From: an uncultured Hoeflea sp. | Lineage (GTDB): Bacteria > Pseudomonadota > Alphaproteobacteria > Rhizobiales > Rhizobiaceae | DNA length: 64,000 nucleotides | Assembly: GCF_947501405.1 (NCBI RefSeq) | Contig: NZ_CANMVK010000004.1 | Coordinates: 292,608 to 356,607 of the forward strand | Direction of reading: 5' to 3' | Part shown: in pieces, positions 37,408 through 45,212 of the stretch | Layout of the letters: every line of letters starts with the position of its first letter | How positions within the stretch are numbered: the stretch's first letter is position 1 | Made by a program: the position numbers and the translations under genes | The notes under the pieces: generated by a model | Database searches by the model: none | What the model was told of the DNA's origin: nothing | The model's input: the letters and a program-made list of their open reading frames with translations, nothing else

Positions 37408-38366
37408 TGGAGATTATCGCTTACGCCGCCTTTTTCCTCACCGTGGCCATGACCTATGCCATCATTTGTCTGGGCCTGAACGTGCAATGGGGCCAGACCG
37501 GCCTGTTCAATGTCGGCGTCGCCGGCTTCGTGGGCGTCGGCGCCTATGTGTCAGCCGCGCTGACCACGCCGGATGCCGCCGAACGCATCGGCGGCTTCGA
37601 TCTGCCGATCCTTGCTGGCTGGGGCGCGGCCGCGCTCATGGGCGCGCTGCTCGCTATTGCCATCGGCGTGCTGACGCTCAGGATGCGTGCCGACTATCTG
37701 GCGATTACCACCTTCGGCATCGCCGTGGCGTTGCAGCTTGTTTTCCAGAATGCCGAGAGCCTGACCGGCGGCGCCTTCGGCCTGGCTTTCATCCCCCGGC
37801 CCTTCGCCGCGCTGCAGGGTCAGGCGATCGCCTTCAACCTCGCCAATCTGGCAATCACCTTAGTGGTGGTGCTAGCCCTCTATCTGTTGCTCGAGCATCT
37901 GCTGCGCAGCCCCTGGGGCCGGGCCTTGCGCGCTGTGCGGGAAGATGAGATCGCAGCCCAGGCGCTTGGCAAGAACCCGGTCCGCTTGCGGCTGCAGGCC
38001 TTTGCACTGGGCGGCGCGATCATGGCGCTGGCCGGTGCGGTACAGGCGCATTTCATCGGCTTCATCGCCCCCGGCAATTATTTGCCGATGATGACCTTTC
38101 AGGTCTGGGCGATGCTGATCGTCGGCGGCTCCGGCAACAACCGCGGCGCGATCCTGGGCGCGGTTCTGGTCTGGGCGATCTGGGCGCTGTCGGGTGCGCT
38201 GATCTCGGAAGTCTTCCCGGCGGATCAGCAGGCCCGTGCCGCATCGCTGCAGATCGTCATCATCGGCGTTATGCTGTGCATCATTCTGCTCTGGCGGCCG
38301 CAGGGCATATTGCCCGAAGTCCGCTCCGTGTCCCGTCACCTGGGACACCGCAAAAAGGAAAACTGA
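37407..38366 (+). CDS. HAAT-family ABC transporter permease (LivM type)
   Basis: A 319-residue polytopic permease. LNVQWGQTGLFNVGVAGF, LTLRMRADYLAITTFGIA and GRALRAVREDEIAAQALGKN are LivM landmarks. ATG 37407 is used; the frame is open upstream but inside livH. Two nt separate it from the fusion enzyme gene, so import and metabolism are co-transcribed. Confidence 0.9.
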   Translation: MEIIAYAAFFLTVAMTYAIICLGLNVQWGQTGLFNVGVAGFVGVGAYVSAALTTPDAAERIGGFDLPILAGWGAAALMGALLAIAIGVLTLRMRADYLAITTFGIAVALQLVFQNAESLTGGAFGLAFIPRPFAALQGQAIAFNLANLAITLVVVLALYLLLEHLLRSPWGRALRAVREDEIAAQALGKNPVRLRLQAFALGGAIMALAGAVQAHFIGFIAPGNYLPMMTFQVWAMLIVGGSGNNRGAILGAVLVWAIWALSGALISEVFPADQQARAASLQIVIIGVMLCIILLWRPQGILPEVRSVSRHLGHRKKEN

Positions 38367-38368
38367 TC

Positions 38369-39844
38369 ATGTATCCCGACCGCACCCTGCTCGCTCCGAA
38401 CCTTTCCATCAGCCGCATCTTGACCGGCCTGTGGCAGGTCGCCGATCAGGAACGCGACCGCGGTTCGCTGGAGACCGCCAGGGCTGCCGAGGCGCTGTCC
38501 GGTTACGCTCAAGCCGGGTTCGACACCTTCGACATGGCCGATCATTACGGCAGCGCCGAGCTGATTGCCGGCGACATGCTCAGCCGGTGGGAGGGCTCAC
38601 CACGCCCGCTTGCCTTTACCAAATGGTGCCCGGAACCCGGGCCTATGACCGCCGAGGTCGTCCGCGCAGGCGTGCAGGAGCGGCTTGACCGCCTCGGCGT
38701 CGAGCGTGTGGATCTGCTGCAATTTCACTGGTGGAGCTTCGAGCATCCCGCCTGGCTCGACGCCTTGCATGAGATGACCAAATTGCGCGACGAAGGCCTG
38801 ATCGGGGAAATCGGGGTTACGAATTTCGACGCCGCCCATCTCGATCTGGCGCTCGCCGACGGCATCCCGCTTGTCTCCAACCAGGTTTCGTTTTCCCTGA
38901 TCGACCGGCGCGCCGCCGAGCATCTGGCCGCGACCTGCAAGAAGCACGATGTCAAGCTTCTGGCCTATGGCACGCTGTGCGGCGGCTTCCTGTCGGATCG
39001 CTGGCTGGGCAAGCCCGAGCCCGAGGCTGTCAAGGACTGGAGTGGCTCCAAATATCTGCGCTTCATCAATGCCGCCGGTGGCTGGGATGTGTTGCAACGC
39101 ATCCTCCGCGCAGCCGGCGGCATCGCCCACAAACATGAAGTTTCAATTTCCAATGTGGCGACCCGCTGGGTGCTGGAGCACGCCCATGTGGCGGGCGTCA
39201 TCATTGGCGCACGGCTTGGCGAAAACCAGCACCGCGACGACAATCTCAACCTGTTCCGCTTCGAGCTTGACGCCGATGATAAGGCCATGCTTGACCGCGC
39301 CTTTGAGGCCGCGACACCGATCCCGGGCGATTGCGGCGACGAGTATCGCGAGCCGCCCTTTCTCACCGCATCGGGCGATTTGAGCCATCATCTTGAGGCA
39401 ATGCCCTCGGCGCTTGAGGCTGTCTCTGACCCGGAAAATCCCGATCGCGCCCGCGTGTTCTCCGGCTCGCTTTGGGAGCCGATCGCCGGTTACTGCCGGG
39501 CCGTGCGCGACGGCGAGCGGATCATGGTATCAGGCACCACCGCCACCCATGGCGTCGATCGGACTGTGGCGCTTGGCGATTCCGGTGCGCAAACGACCTA
39601 CATTCTCGATAAGATCGCAGCCTCGGTGCGGGCGCTTGGCGGTGACCCGAAAGACATTTTGCGCACCCGCATGTATCTGCGCGGCGAGGAAGACATCGAA
39701 GCCGCAGCGCGCGCCCACGGCCTGCGCTTTGCAAGGACTCCGCCCGCCAACACCACCTTTCTGGTCGGCAATCTGATCGGCGATTTCCGCGTTGAGGTCG
39801 AAGCCGAAGCGGTGGTGTCAAAGACCAGGCAGAAGCCGGCCTGA
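38369..39844 (+). CDS. Aldo/keto reductase fused to a RidA (YjgF)-like domain
   Basis: A 491-residue bifunctional protein. Residues about 1-335 are an aldo/keto reductase with the tetrad Asp/Tyr in TFDMADHYG, Lys in LAFTKWCPE and His in LLQFHWWSFE. Residues about 360-491 are a RidA/YjgF domain, from RVFSGSLWEPIAGYCRAVR to the C-terminus. The Rid-1 class arginine that acts in imine hydrolysis would fall in PANTT (usual P-A-R), where it is Asn, so the Rid part may not be a canonical enamine deaminase. The start at 38369 follows AAAGGAAA. It is last in the liv operon. The fusion suggests a carbonyl or imine intermediate handed between the domains; this is inference. Confidence 0.87.
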   Translation: MYPDRTLLAPNLSISRILTGLWQVADQERDRGSLETARAAEALSGYAQAGFDTFDMADHYGSAELIAGDMLSRWEGSPRPLAFTKWCPEPGPMTAEVVRAGVQERLDRLGVERVDLLQFHWWSFEHPAWLDALHEMTKLRDEGLIGEIGVTNFDAAHLDLALADGIPLVSNQVSFSLIDRRAAEHLAATCKKHDVKLLAYGTLCGGFLSDRWLGKPEPEAVKDWSGSKYLRFINAAGGWDVLQRILRAAGGIAHKHEVSISNVATRWVLEHAHVAGVIIGARLGENQHRDDNLNLFRFELDADDKAMLDRAFEAATPIPGDCGDEYREPPFLTASGDLSHHLEAMPSALEAVSDPENPDRARVFSGSLWEPIAGYCRAVRDGERIMVSGTTATHGVDRTVALGDSGAQTTYILDKIAASVRALGGDPKDILRTRMYLRGEEDIEAAARAHGLRFARTPPANTTFLVGNLIGDFRVEVEAEAVVSKTRQKPA

Positions 39845-39873
39845 ACTGGCGAAGAGCATAAGCCAGGCCAAGC

Positions 39874-40569
39874 CTAGACCCGCGCTTTCTCAAACGCTGT
39901 CCACGCCTGCTCGAACGCCTCGAAGTCGAAGTCCGGCGCGCGTGCCGGGTCGAGAATCAACGCTTCACTGGCCTGCATCTTGGCAATCGCATCCCCCAAC
40001 ACCGGCAGCACATCTTCGGGCACCACCACCGCGCCATGGCGGTCGGCATGGACGAAGTCGCCCGGTCTGACGTTCAGGCCGAACACGCTAACCGGCTGAT
40101 CGAAATCAACCACATGCACAAAGCCGTGGCTTGGGCCGATCGATCCGGCCAGAACCTGGAACTGCGGCGCGAGATCGCCGAGATCGCGCATCACGCCATT
40201 GGTGAGCACCCCGCCAATGCCGAGGCCCTTGTGGACCGTGGTGTTGACCTCGCCCCAGAAGGCGCCGATGCAATCCGGCCAGTCAAGATCCTCAATCACG
40301 GTCACCGCCGGAGCCAGCGCCTCGGCCATATACCTGTAGTAGTCCATGCGTCGCGTGCGGACCGTTTCCGGTGGTTCCGATGACGGCGCGATAGCGCGCA
40401 GCCGCGCGGTGCGGGCGCGGCCGCAGATCGCCGGCAATTCCGGATTGGCACTCAATATGGTCCCCCGGGTGAAACGGTCAAACCCGCGTTTGCCCTGCGC
40501 CACCTCGATCGCGTTGCAAACCGTGGGCGTATCAACCTGCCTGAGCAGGGCAATCAGATTTTCGTCCAT
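39874..40569 (-). CDS. RraA/HMG-aldolase-family protein
   Basis: A 231-residue protein of the RraA-like superfamily, which includes 4-hydroxy-4-methyl-2-oxoglutarate/4-carboxy-4-hydroxy-2-oxoadipate aldolase and oxaloacetate decarboxylase. The active-site segment GGVLTNGVMRDL keeps the Arg-Asp pair used for pyruvate and Mg2+ binding, with Asn in the usual T-D-G position, and GDFVHADRHGAVVVP is present. It probably cleaves a hydroxy-oxo acid to give pyruvate or oxaloacetate. The start at 40569 follows GGAGGA. Last gene of the long leftward operon, convergent with the fusion gene 29 nt away. Confidence 0.8.
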   Translation of the reverse strand: MDENLIALLRQVDTPTVCNAIEVAQGKRGFDRFTRGTILSANPELPAICGRARTARLRAIAPSSEPPETVRTRRMDYYRYMAEALAPAVTVIEDLDWPDCIGAFWGEVNTTVHKGLGIGGVLTNGVMRDLGDLAPQFQVLAGSIGPSHGFVHVVDFDQPVSVFGLNVRPGDFVHADRHGAVVVPEDVLPVLGDAIAKMQASEALILDPARAPDFDFEAFEQAWTAFEKARV

Positions 40570-40618
40570 CACTTTGTCCTCCACCGGCTGACCGGCCTTG
40601 TCTCAATCTTTGCCGACA

Positions 40619-41341
40619 TCATGCGGGTTCCGGCAACGGCGTATCCAGCCACTGGCGCAATGCGGCATTCACCGCAGCCGCATTCTCCAGGGTCGAGATA
40701 TGGCCCGCGTTCTCGATGATCCGCAATACCGAATGGTCGAGCAGCGCCGCCATTTCCCGATGCCGCTCCACCGGGCACAAATTGTCTTCCGCCCCGCACA
40801 AGACCAGCGCATGGCCGCGATAGGCCTTGAGCGCCGCGGTCTGGTCGGGGCGGTCGCGCAGCGCCACCGATTGGCGAATGAACACCTCCGGCCCCAGATC
40901 CATCGCCATATCGATCAGCAGATCAAGCAGTGCCTGGTCGGATTGATTGATCTGGGCCAGATAGACAGGCTTCATCTCGTCCACCACGACCTGGCGCATT
41001 CGGCCGTCCCGAACCGCCTCGATCTGCCGGTTACGGATCTGGTCACGGCCGGGCGCGTCGGCATGGTGATTGGTATCAAACAGCGCCAGCCGCAGCACCC
41101 GTTCGGGTGCCTTGCCGGCGATTGCCATGGCGACGATGCCGCCCATCGACAATCCGGCCAGATTGAAACGCTCAGGCGCGCGCGCCAGGACCTGATCCGC
41201 CAGCGCGTTGATGCTCTCGGCGCTATCGATTCCCATCACCTCGATATCATGGGTGCCCGACAGGGCGTCGATCTGGGGACCGAACAGCCGGGCGTCGCAC
41301 AACATACCCGGAAGCAGAATGAGCTTTTCCCGCTTCGTCAC
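40619..41341 (-). CDS. Alpha/beta hydrolase
   Basis: A 240-residue alpha/beta-hydrolase. The N-terminal strand LILLPGMLCDARLF is the oxyanion region, the nucleophile elbow is NLAGLSMGGIVAM (Ser), the acid lies in LVLCGAEDNLCP and the catalytic His in IIENAGHISTLE. The length and motifs resemble carboxylesterase/enol-lactonase or MhpC-like C-C hydrolases. The start is GTG 41341, 4 nt after the stop of the MetE-like gene; a longer open frame upstream lies inside that gene. It probably hydrolyses an ester, lactone or diketone in the pathway; substrate unknown. Confidence 0.82.
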   Translation of the reverse strand: MTKREKLILLPGMLCDARLFGPQIDALSGTHDIEVMGIDSAESINALADQVLARAPERFNLAGLSMGGIVAMAIAGKAPERVLRLALFDTNHHADAPGRDQIRNRQIEAVRDGRMRQVVVDEMKPVYLAQINQSDQALLDLLIDMAMDLGPEVFIRQSVALRDRPDQTAALKAYRGHALVLCGAEDNLCPVERHREMAALLDHSVLRIIENAGHISTLENAAAVNAALRQWLDTPLPEPA

Positions 41342-41345
41342 CGGA

Positions 41346-42479
41346 CTATCCGCGCGCGGCTGCGAGATCCGCCCCTTCGCGCAGCGTCTTGAGTTTGGCA
41401 AAGGCGATTTCAGGATCAACCGCACCGAAACCAGCGAAAGTGCCGAACCCGCAATCGGATCCGGCAATCACCCGATCAGCCCCAACCAGCGGCACGAAGC
41501 GTTCCAGCCGCTGGGCCACCAGTTCAGGGTGCTCGACGAAATTGGTCGTCGTATCGACCACGCCGGGCACCAGCACCTTGTCGTCGGGGATTTCGTTTCT
41601 GCGGTCCCGGAACACGGTCCATTCATGCCCGTGACGCGGATTGGAAGTTTCGAACAGAACGTAACGCGCCTTGGTTTTCATTAGCACCGGAAACACCGTC
41701 CCCATGTCGATGTCGCAAACATGCGGCCCCTCGTAATTGCCCCAGCAGATGTGCACCCGCACCTTGTCAGCAGGCACATTGGCAAGCGCGTGATTGAGCG
41801 CCTCGACATGGCTTTCAGCCACCTTGACGAATTCCGCGTCGCTCAGTTCGGTAAACAGCATGTGCCGCGACAACGCCAGATCCGGGCAATCGAGCTGCAG
41901 GTCGAGCCCTGAAGCAACAATGGTCTCGTATTCCGCGCGCATGGCGTCGGCCAGTGCGGCGAGATAAGCTTCCCGCGACGGGTAATGGTCGTTCTGCAGG
42001 AACAGCGAGATCACGCCGGGCGAGGCGGCATTCATGAAACCGCGATCGACGCCGTGTTTTGCCATCGCTGCCTTGAGATTGGCGATGTCCTTGTTCAACT
42101 CCCCCTGCCCCTTGGATTTAACCTCACCGGTGCACATCGGCCGCGCATAGGTCGGCGTGCCGCCGGAGTCAGCCAGCCGCTGCAGAAACGACGGGAACAT
42201 CTTGAGGTCAGCCGGCGCGTTGCGCGGGCTGTCGCCGGAAAAGCCGGTGTAGCGATCCTTCACATACGTTGCGTAGGAGATCTTCGAGGTCTCGCCATCG
42301 GAGACGATGTCGACGCCGCTGGCCACCTGCTTGGCCACGGTCTCATCCACCGCCTCGCTCATCGCAGCATCGAAGGCGGCAGCGTCATAGGGCTCCTCGC
42401 GCTCCCGGGCGAAAATGAAATCGACGACTTTCTGCGTGCGCGGCAGAGAGCCGACATGGGTAACGTTGATACGGGTCAT
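41346..42479 (-). CDS. MetE-like (cobalamin-independent methionine synthase family) zinc protein
   Basis: A 377-residue protein corresponding only to the C-terminal catalytic barrel of MetE. The candidate zinc ligands are visible: His and Cys in VHICWGNYEG, Glu in VLFETSNPR and Cys in GSDCGFGTF. Stand-alone MetE-like proteins include archaeal methionine synthases, methylthiol transferases and epoxyalkane:coenzyme M transferase. They activate a thiol with zinc. True MetE has an N-terminal half of about 350 residues that is missing here, and the catabolic neighbourhood argues against a housekeeping methionine synthase. It may transfer a methyl or alkyl group from the pathway substrate to a thiol. 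Confidence 0.8.
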   Translation of the reverse strand: MTRINVTHVGSLPRTQKVVDFIFAREREEPYDAAAFDAAMSEAVDETVAKQVASGVDIVSDGETSKISYATYVKDRYTGFSGDSPRNAPADLKMFPSFLQRLADSGGTPTYARPMCTGEVKSKGQGELNKDIANLKAAMAKHGVDRGFMNAASPGVISLFLQNDHYPSREAYLAALADAMRAEYETIVASGLDLQLDCPDLALSRHMLFTELSDAEFVKVAESHVEALNHALANVPADKVRVHICWGNYEGPHVCDIDMGTVFPVLMKTKARYVLFETSNPRHGHEWTVFRDRRNEIPDDKVLVPGVVDTTTNFVEHPELVAQRLERFVPLVGADRVIAGSDCGFGTFAGFGAVDPEIAFAKLKTLREGADLAAARG

Positions 42480-42489
42480 GCGCCTCTCC

Positions 42490-43458
42490 TCAATTCGGCA
42501 TCCAGGTCAGTCCGGCAGGATCGCCGGTGGCGACCACATGATAAAGCGCCGCCTCGCCGGTCATCGACGGCTGTGCGCGATGGCTGAGATTTTCAGGAAC
42601 GCTCATCGTGTCGCCGGGCGCGAGCACGGTTGAACCGCCTTCCCAGTCGACCCGCCAGTGTCCCCTGACCGGCATCAGCACTGACGGCTTGTCGTGGCTG
42701 TGCATGGCCTCGCTCGCCGAAGCACGGGTGATCAGATCAACCTCGAAGCCCGGCTTGTCGCGCAGCTTTCCGTGTTCGCCGATCACCTTGGCGGGCGCCC
42801 GGTCGGCCAGCGCCACCAGATCCCAGTAGCGCGCGACGAAATTGGGGATCACATCAGTTGTGGTCGGTTCGGGAAACGCCTTGAGCTCCTCATCGCTCAA
42901 AAGCGGCATCGGCTCGACACCCGCGGGCAGCGTTTGCCCCTTCTTGCTGTCGTAAAGTTTGCCATTGGCTCCAAGCACCAGCCCGTGATCCGTGGCGTCC
43001 TCGATCACCTGCGGCGCCCAGATCACGCCGCCGCCGGCGTCGTCGCCGCCCAGAACCGCCATGATCATTCCGTAGTCGGTGCCGATGTTCTCGAAACCAC
43101 GGAAGATGCCGGTCGGGATATTGAAGATATCGCCCTCTTCGAGAATCACCTCTCCCGCCGTGCCCCAGCGCCCCCAGAAAAAGCGCCAGCGCCCCGAAAG
43201 CACGAAAAACACCTCCGCCGTGCGGTGCGAATGCAGCGAGTTGCGGCATTTCGGCGGCTGACCCGCAGCGCCGATGTTAAAGCCGTGCGGAATACCGATA
43301 TGGACATGTTGATCCGGGCTTTCAGATACACCGCCGCCGATGATGGTGAAGTTTTCTTTCTGGTCCGAACCCGGAGTGTGGGCGTCGATAAAGGCTGTCT
43401 TGCAGGGTTTGAGTTCCCCGTAGCGAACAATCCTGGCTTCCATGTCTTGCCGCGTCAT
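42490..43458 (-). CDS. Bicupin (two-domain cupin) protein
   Basis: A 322-residue protein with two cupin barrels. The first has HSHRTAEVFFVLSGRWRFFWG, then GDIFNIPTGIFRGFEN. The second has AMHSHDKPSVLMPVRGHWRVDW, then GDTMSVPENLSHRAQ. The HxH and Glu residues of a mononuclear metal site are visible in the first domain; the second keeps HSH but not an obvious Glu. The layout resembles gentisate-type dioxygenases and other bicupins, but no catalytic assignment is possible. ATG 43458 follows GGAG by 8 nt. It lies 3 nt after the tandem SnoaL gene. Confidence 0.75.
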   Translation of the reverse strand: MTRQDMEARIVRYGELKPCKTAFIDAHTPGSDQKENFTIIGGGVSESPDQHVHIGIPHGFNIGAAGQPPKCRNSLHSHRTAEVFFVLSGRWRFFWGRWGTAGEVILEEGDIFNIPTGIFRGFENIGTDYGMIMAVLGGDDAGGGVIWAPQVIEDATDHGLVLGANGKLYDSKKGQTLPAGVEPMPLLSDEELKAFPEPTTTDVIPNFVARYWDLVALADRAPAKVIGEHGKLRDKPGFEVDLITRASASEAMHSHDKPSVLMPVRGHWRVDWEGGSTVLAPGDTMSVPENLSHRAQPSMTGEAALYHVVATGDPAGLTWMPN

Positions 43459-43461
43459 AAC

Positions 43462-44439
43462 CTAAACTCCGGTCTGCATCAGGATCTGCTTCCAGATCGC
43501 AATTTCATCGTAAAGCGTATACTCACGTCTCAGCCCCCAAGGACCGAACTCGGCATGGCTCATGCCCATCACATGAACGCGGGCTCCGGTTGGCTCGCCG
43601 AAAGCGCCCCAGCCTTCGTGCAAACCGTCAAGCGACCAGCGGATCGCTGCGCGCGGGCTGAGCATGTCCGCGTCCATGCCGATCCGGTGGTGGATCTGGA
43701 ACTCTGCGTTGGGGAAAGACGACCTGAGCCCGACCCAGAATTCGGCCACCTCGCCGTGGCTGACCGCCGTCACGGCGCCCGGATACTCACCGATCACCGC
43801 CCGGTCATAGTCGTGGAAAATCAGGTTGAAATCCTTGTCCATCAGCCGGGTGAGGATGCCTTCATATTTCAGCCCCCAGCCATTGTCGTTGCCAGTCCCG
43901 TGGTATCCGCCGTCAACATCGATATCCGGCGTGAACGGTTTGGCGCAGCGGTCTGGTCCACCCTCGCGGGTGATCAGTTCGGCGGCGTAAGCGCGCGGAT
44001 CCATGCCCAGCTGACGTACGATGCCGCCATAGTCGCGCACCAGCCACTCATCATAGATGGTGTCGGCTTTGGCGGCGCAATCGGCAATCACCCGCACCTG
44101 CCAGCGCTTGCCCGTCGCCTTGCCGAAAGCTCCGTCGCCGCTGTGTGTTGCCGTGGTCAAAATCCGGTGCGAGGACAGAAATCCGGTCGTCTCATCGCCC
44201 GACCAGATCACGTCCTCGCCCAGCAGTTCACGATCCGGGAACTCGTTGATGGTCGCCATGGTCGCGGCGATCACCGCCTGATTGCCCTTCTGGATTCCCA
44301 TCGGCGAGCGCACCGGGATGTCTTCGGCATAATAGCGGTTCAGCGTCTCGACGCCGCGGTTCTCCCAGATCTCCCTGGTGATCCCGATGATATAGTCAGG
44401 GAAGTCCTTCCACTTTTGTGAAAAGCCCGGAATGCTCAT
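43462..44439 (-). CDS. Tandem SnoaL-like (polyketide cyclase-type) protein
   Basis: A 325-residue protein with two consecutive SnoaL-like NTF2-fold domains. Domain 1 (~15-150) contains NRYYAEDIPVRSPMG and AKADTIYDEWLVRDYGG. Domain 2 (~185-320) contains LIFHDYDRAVIGEYPG and HRIGMDADMLSPRAAIRWS. SnoaL-type proteins catalyse aldol-type cyclisations, and related ones act as hydrolases or dehydratases. Three other genes of the island share the fold. It lies between the SDR and bicupin genes with gaps of 3-8 nt. Confidence 0.72.
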   Translation of the reverse strand: MSIPGFSQKWKDFPDYIIGITREIWENRGVETLNRYYAEDIPVRSPMGIQKGNQAVIAATMATINEFPDRELLGEDVIWSGDETTGFLSSHRILTTATHSGDGAFGKATGKRWQVRVIADCAAKADTIYDEWLVRDYGGIVRQLGMDPRAYAAELITREGGPDRCAKPFTPDIDVDGGYHGTGNDNGWGLKYEGILTRLMDKDFNLIFHDYDRAVIGEYPGAVTAVSHGEVAEFWVGLRSSFPNAEFQIHHRIGMDADMLSPRAAIRWSLDGLHEGWGAFGEPTGARVHVMGMSHAEFGPWGLRREYTLYDEIAIWKQILMQTGV

Positions 44440-44447
44440 TTTCTCTC

Positions 44448-45212
44448 CTATCCGGCGGTCCAGCCGCCATCCACAAGCAATGAGGCGCCGGTCACCAGCG
44501 CCGAGGCGTCGGAGGCCAGAAAAACCACCGCGCCCATGATGTCCTCGATCTCGCCCACCCGGCCGAGCTTGATCTTATCTTCGATCCAGGCCACCCGCGC
44601 CGGATCGGCAAAGGTCGGTTCTGTGAGTGGCGTGCGCACGAAGGTCGGGCAGATCGTGTTGACCCGCACGCCCTTCGGGCCCCATTCGATCGCCATTGAT
44701 TTGGTCATGCCCTCGACGGCATGCTTGGAGGCGGCATAAACCGCCCGGTCGATTCCGCCCACATGGGCCATCTGCGACGAGATGGTGATGATCGAGCCGC
44801 CATTGCCGCCGGCGATCATCTTTCGCGCTGCGGCCTGCGCGGCAAAATGCGCCGCTCTCCAGTTCACCATCGCGACCGCATCGAAATCCTCGGGCGTTGT
44901 CTCCAGCGCCGGTCCGTGCCGGGCAACACCGGCCGAATTGACCATGACGTCGAGACGGTCGAGCCCGCCGATTGCCTCGGCGACAGCTGCGGTGTCGGCA
45001 ATGTCGAGAACCAACGCCTCGGCGTCGCAACCGGCGTGCCGGATCGCGGCCACAGCCTCATTCAAGCGCTCAGCCCCGCGCGCCGCACAAATCACTCGCG
45101 CGCCCGCCTCCGCAAGCGCCATTGCCGCGCCCAGACCGATTCCCGATGACGCGCCAAACACCAGCGCAGTCCGGCCATCGAGCCGAAATGACGGCGTGCG
45201 CGGCAGCTCCAT
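44448..45212 (-). CDS. Short-chain dehydrogenase/reductase
   Basis: A 254-residue classical SDR. GASSGIGLGAA (cofactor), VNSAGVARHG, catalytic Ser in TISSQMAHVGG and Tyr-x3-Lys in YAASKHA are present. It ends GASLLVDGGWTAG, a typical C-terminus of dehydrogenases acting on polyols or hydroxy acids. ATG 45212 overlaps the stop of the HisD-like gene by 1 nt, so the two dehydrogenases are probably made in equal amount and act in succession. The Asp after the second beta strand is replaced by Ala-Arg (VICAARGAERL), hinting at NADP(H) rather than NAD(H). Confidence 0.88.
   Translation of the reverse strand: MELPRTPSFRLDGRTALVFGASSGIGLGAAMALAEAGARVICAARGAERLNEAVAAIRHAGCDAEALVLDIADTAAVAEAIGGLDRLDVMVNSAGVARHGPALETTPEDFDAVAMVNWRAAHFAAQAAARKMIAGGNGGSIITISSQMAHVGGIDRAVYAASKHAVEGMTKSMAIEWGPKGVRVNTICPTFVRTPLTEPTFADPARVAWIEDKIKLGRVGEIEDIMGAVVFLASDASALVTGASLLVDGGWTAG

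Noticed and set aside
41346..42479. Annotation as methionine synthase metE
   Set aside because: The N-terminal half is missing, and the neighbourhood is catabolic.
42694..44421. A 575-codon open frame on the plus strand
   Set aside because: It lies antisense to the bicupin and tandem SnoaL genes, has shadow-type composition rich in His/Arg/Asp, and no homology or ribosome-binding site.
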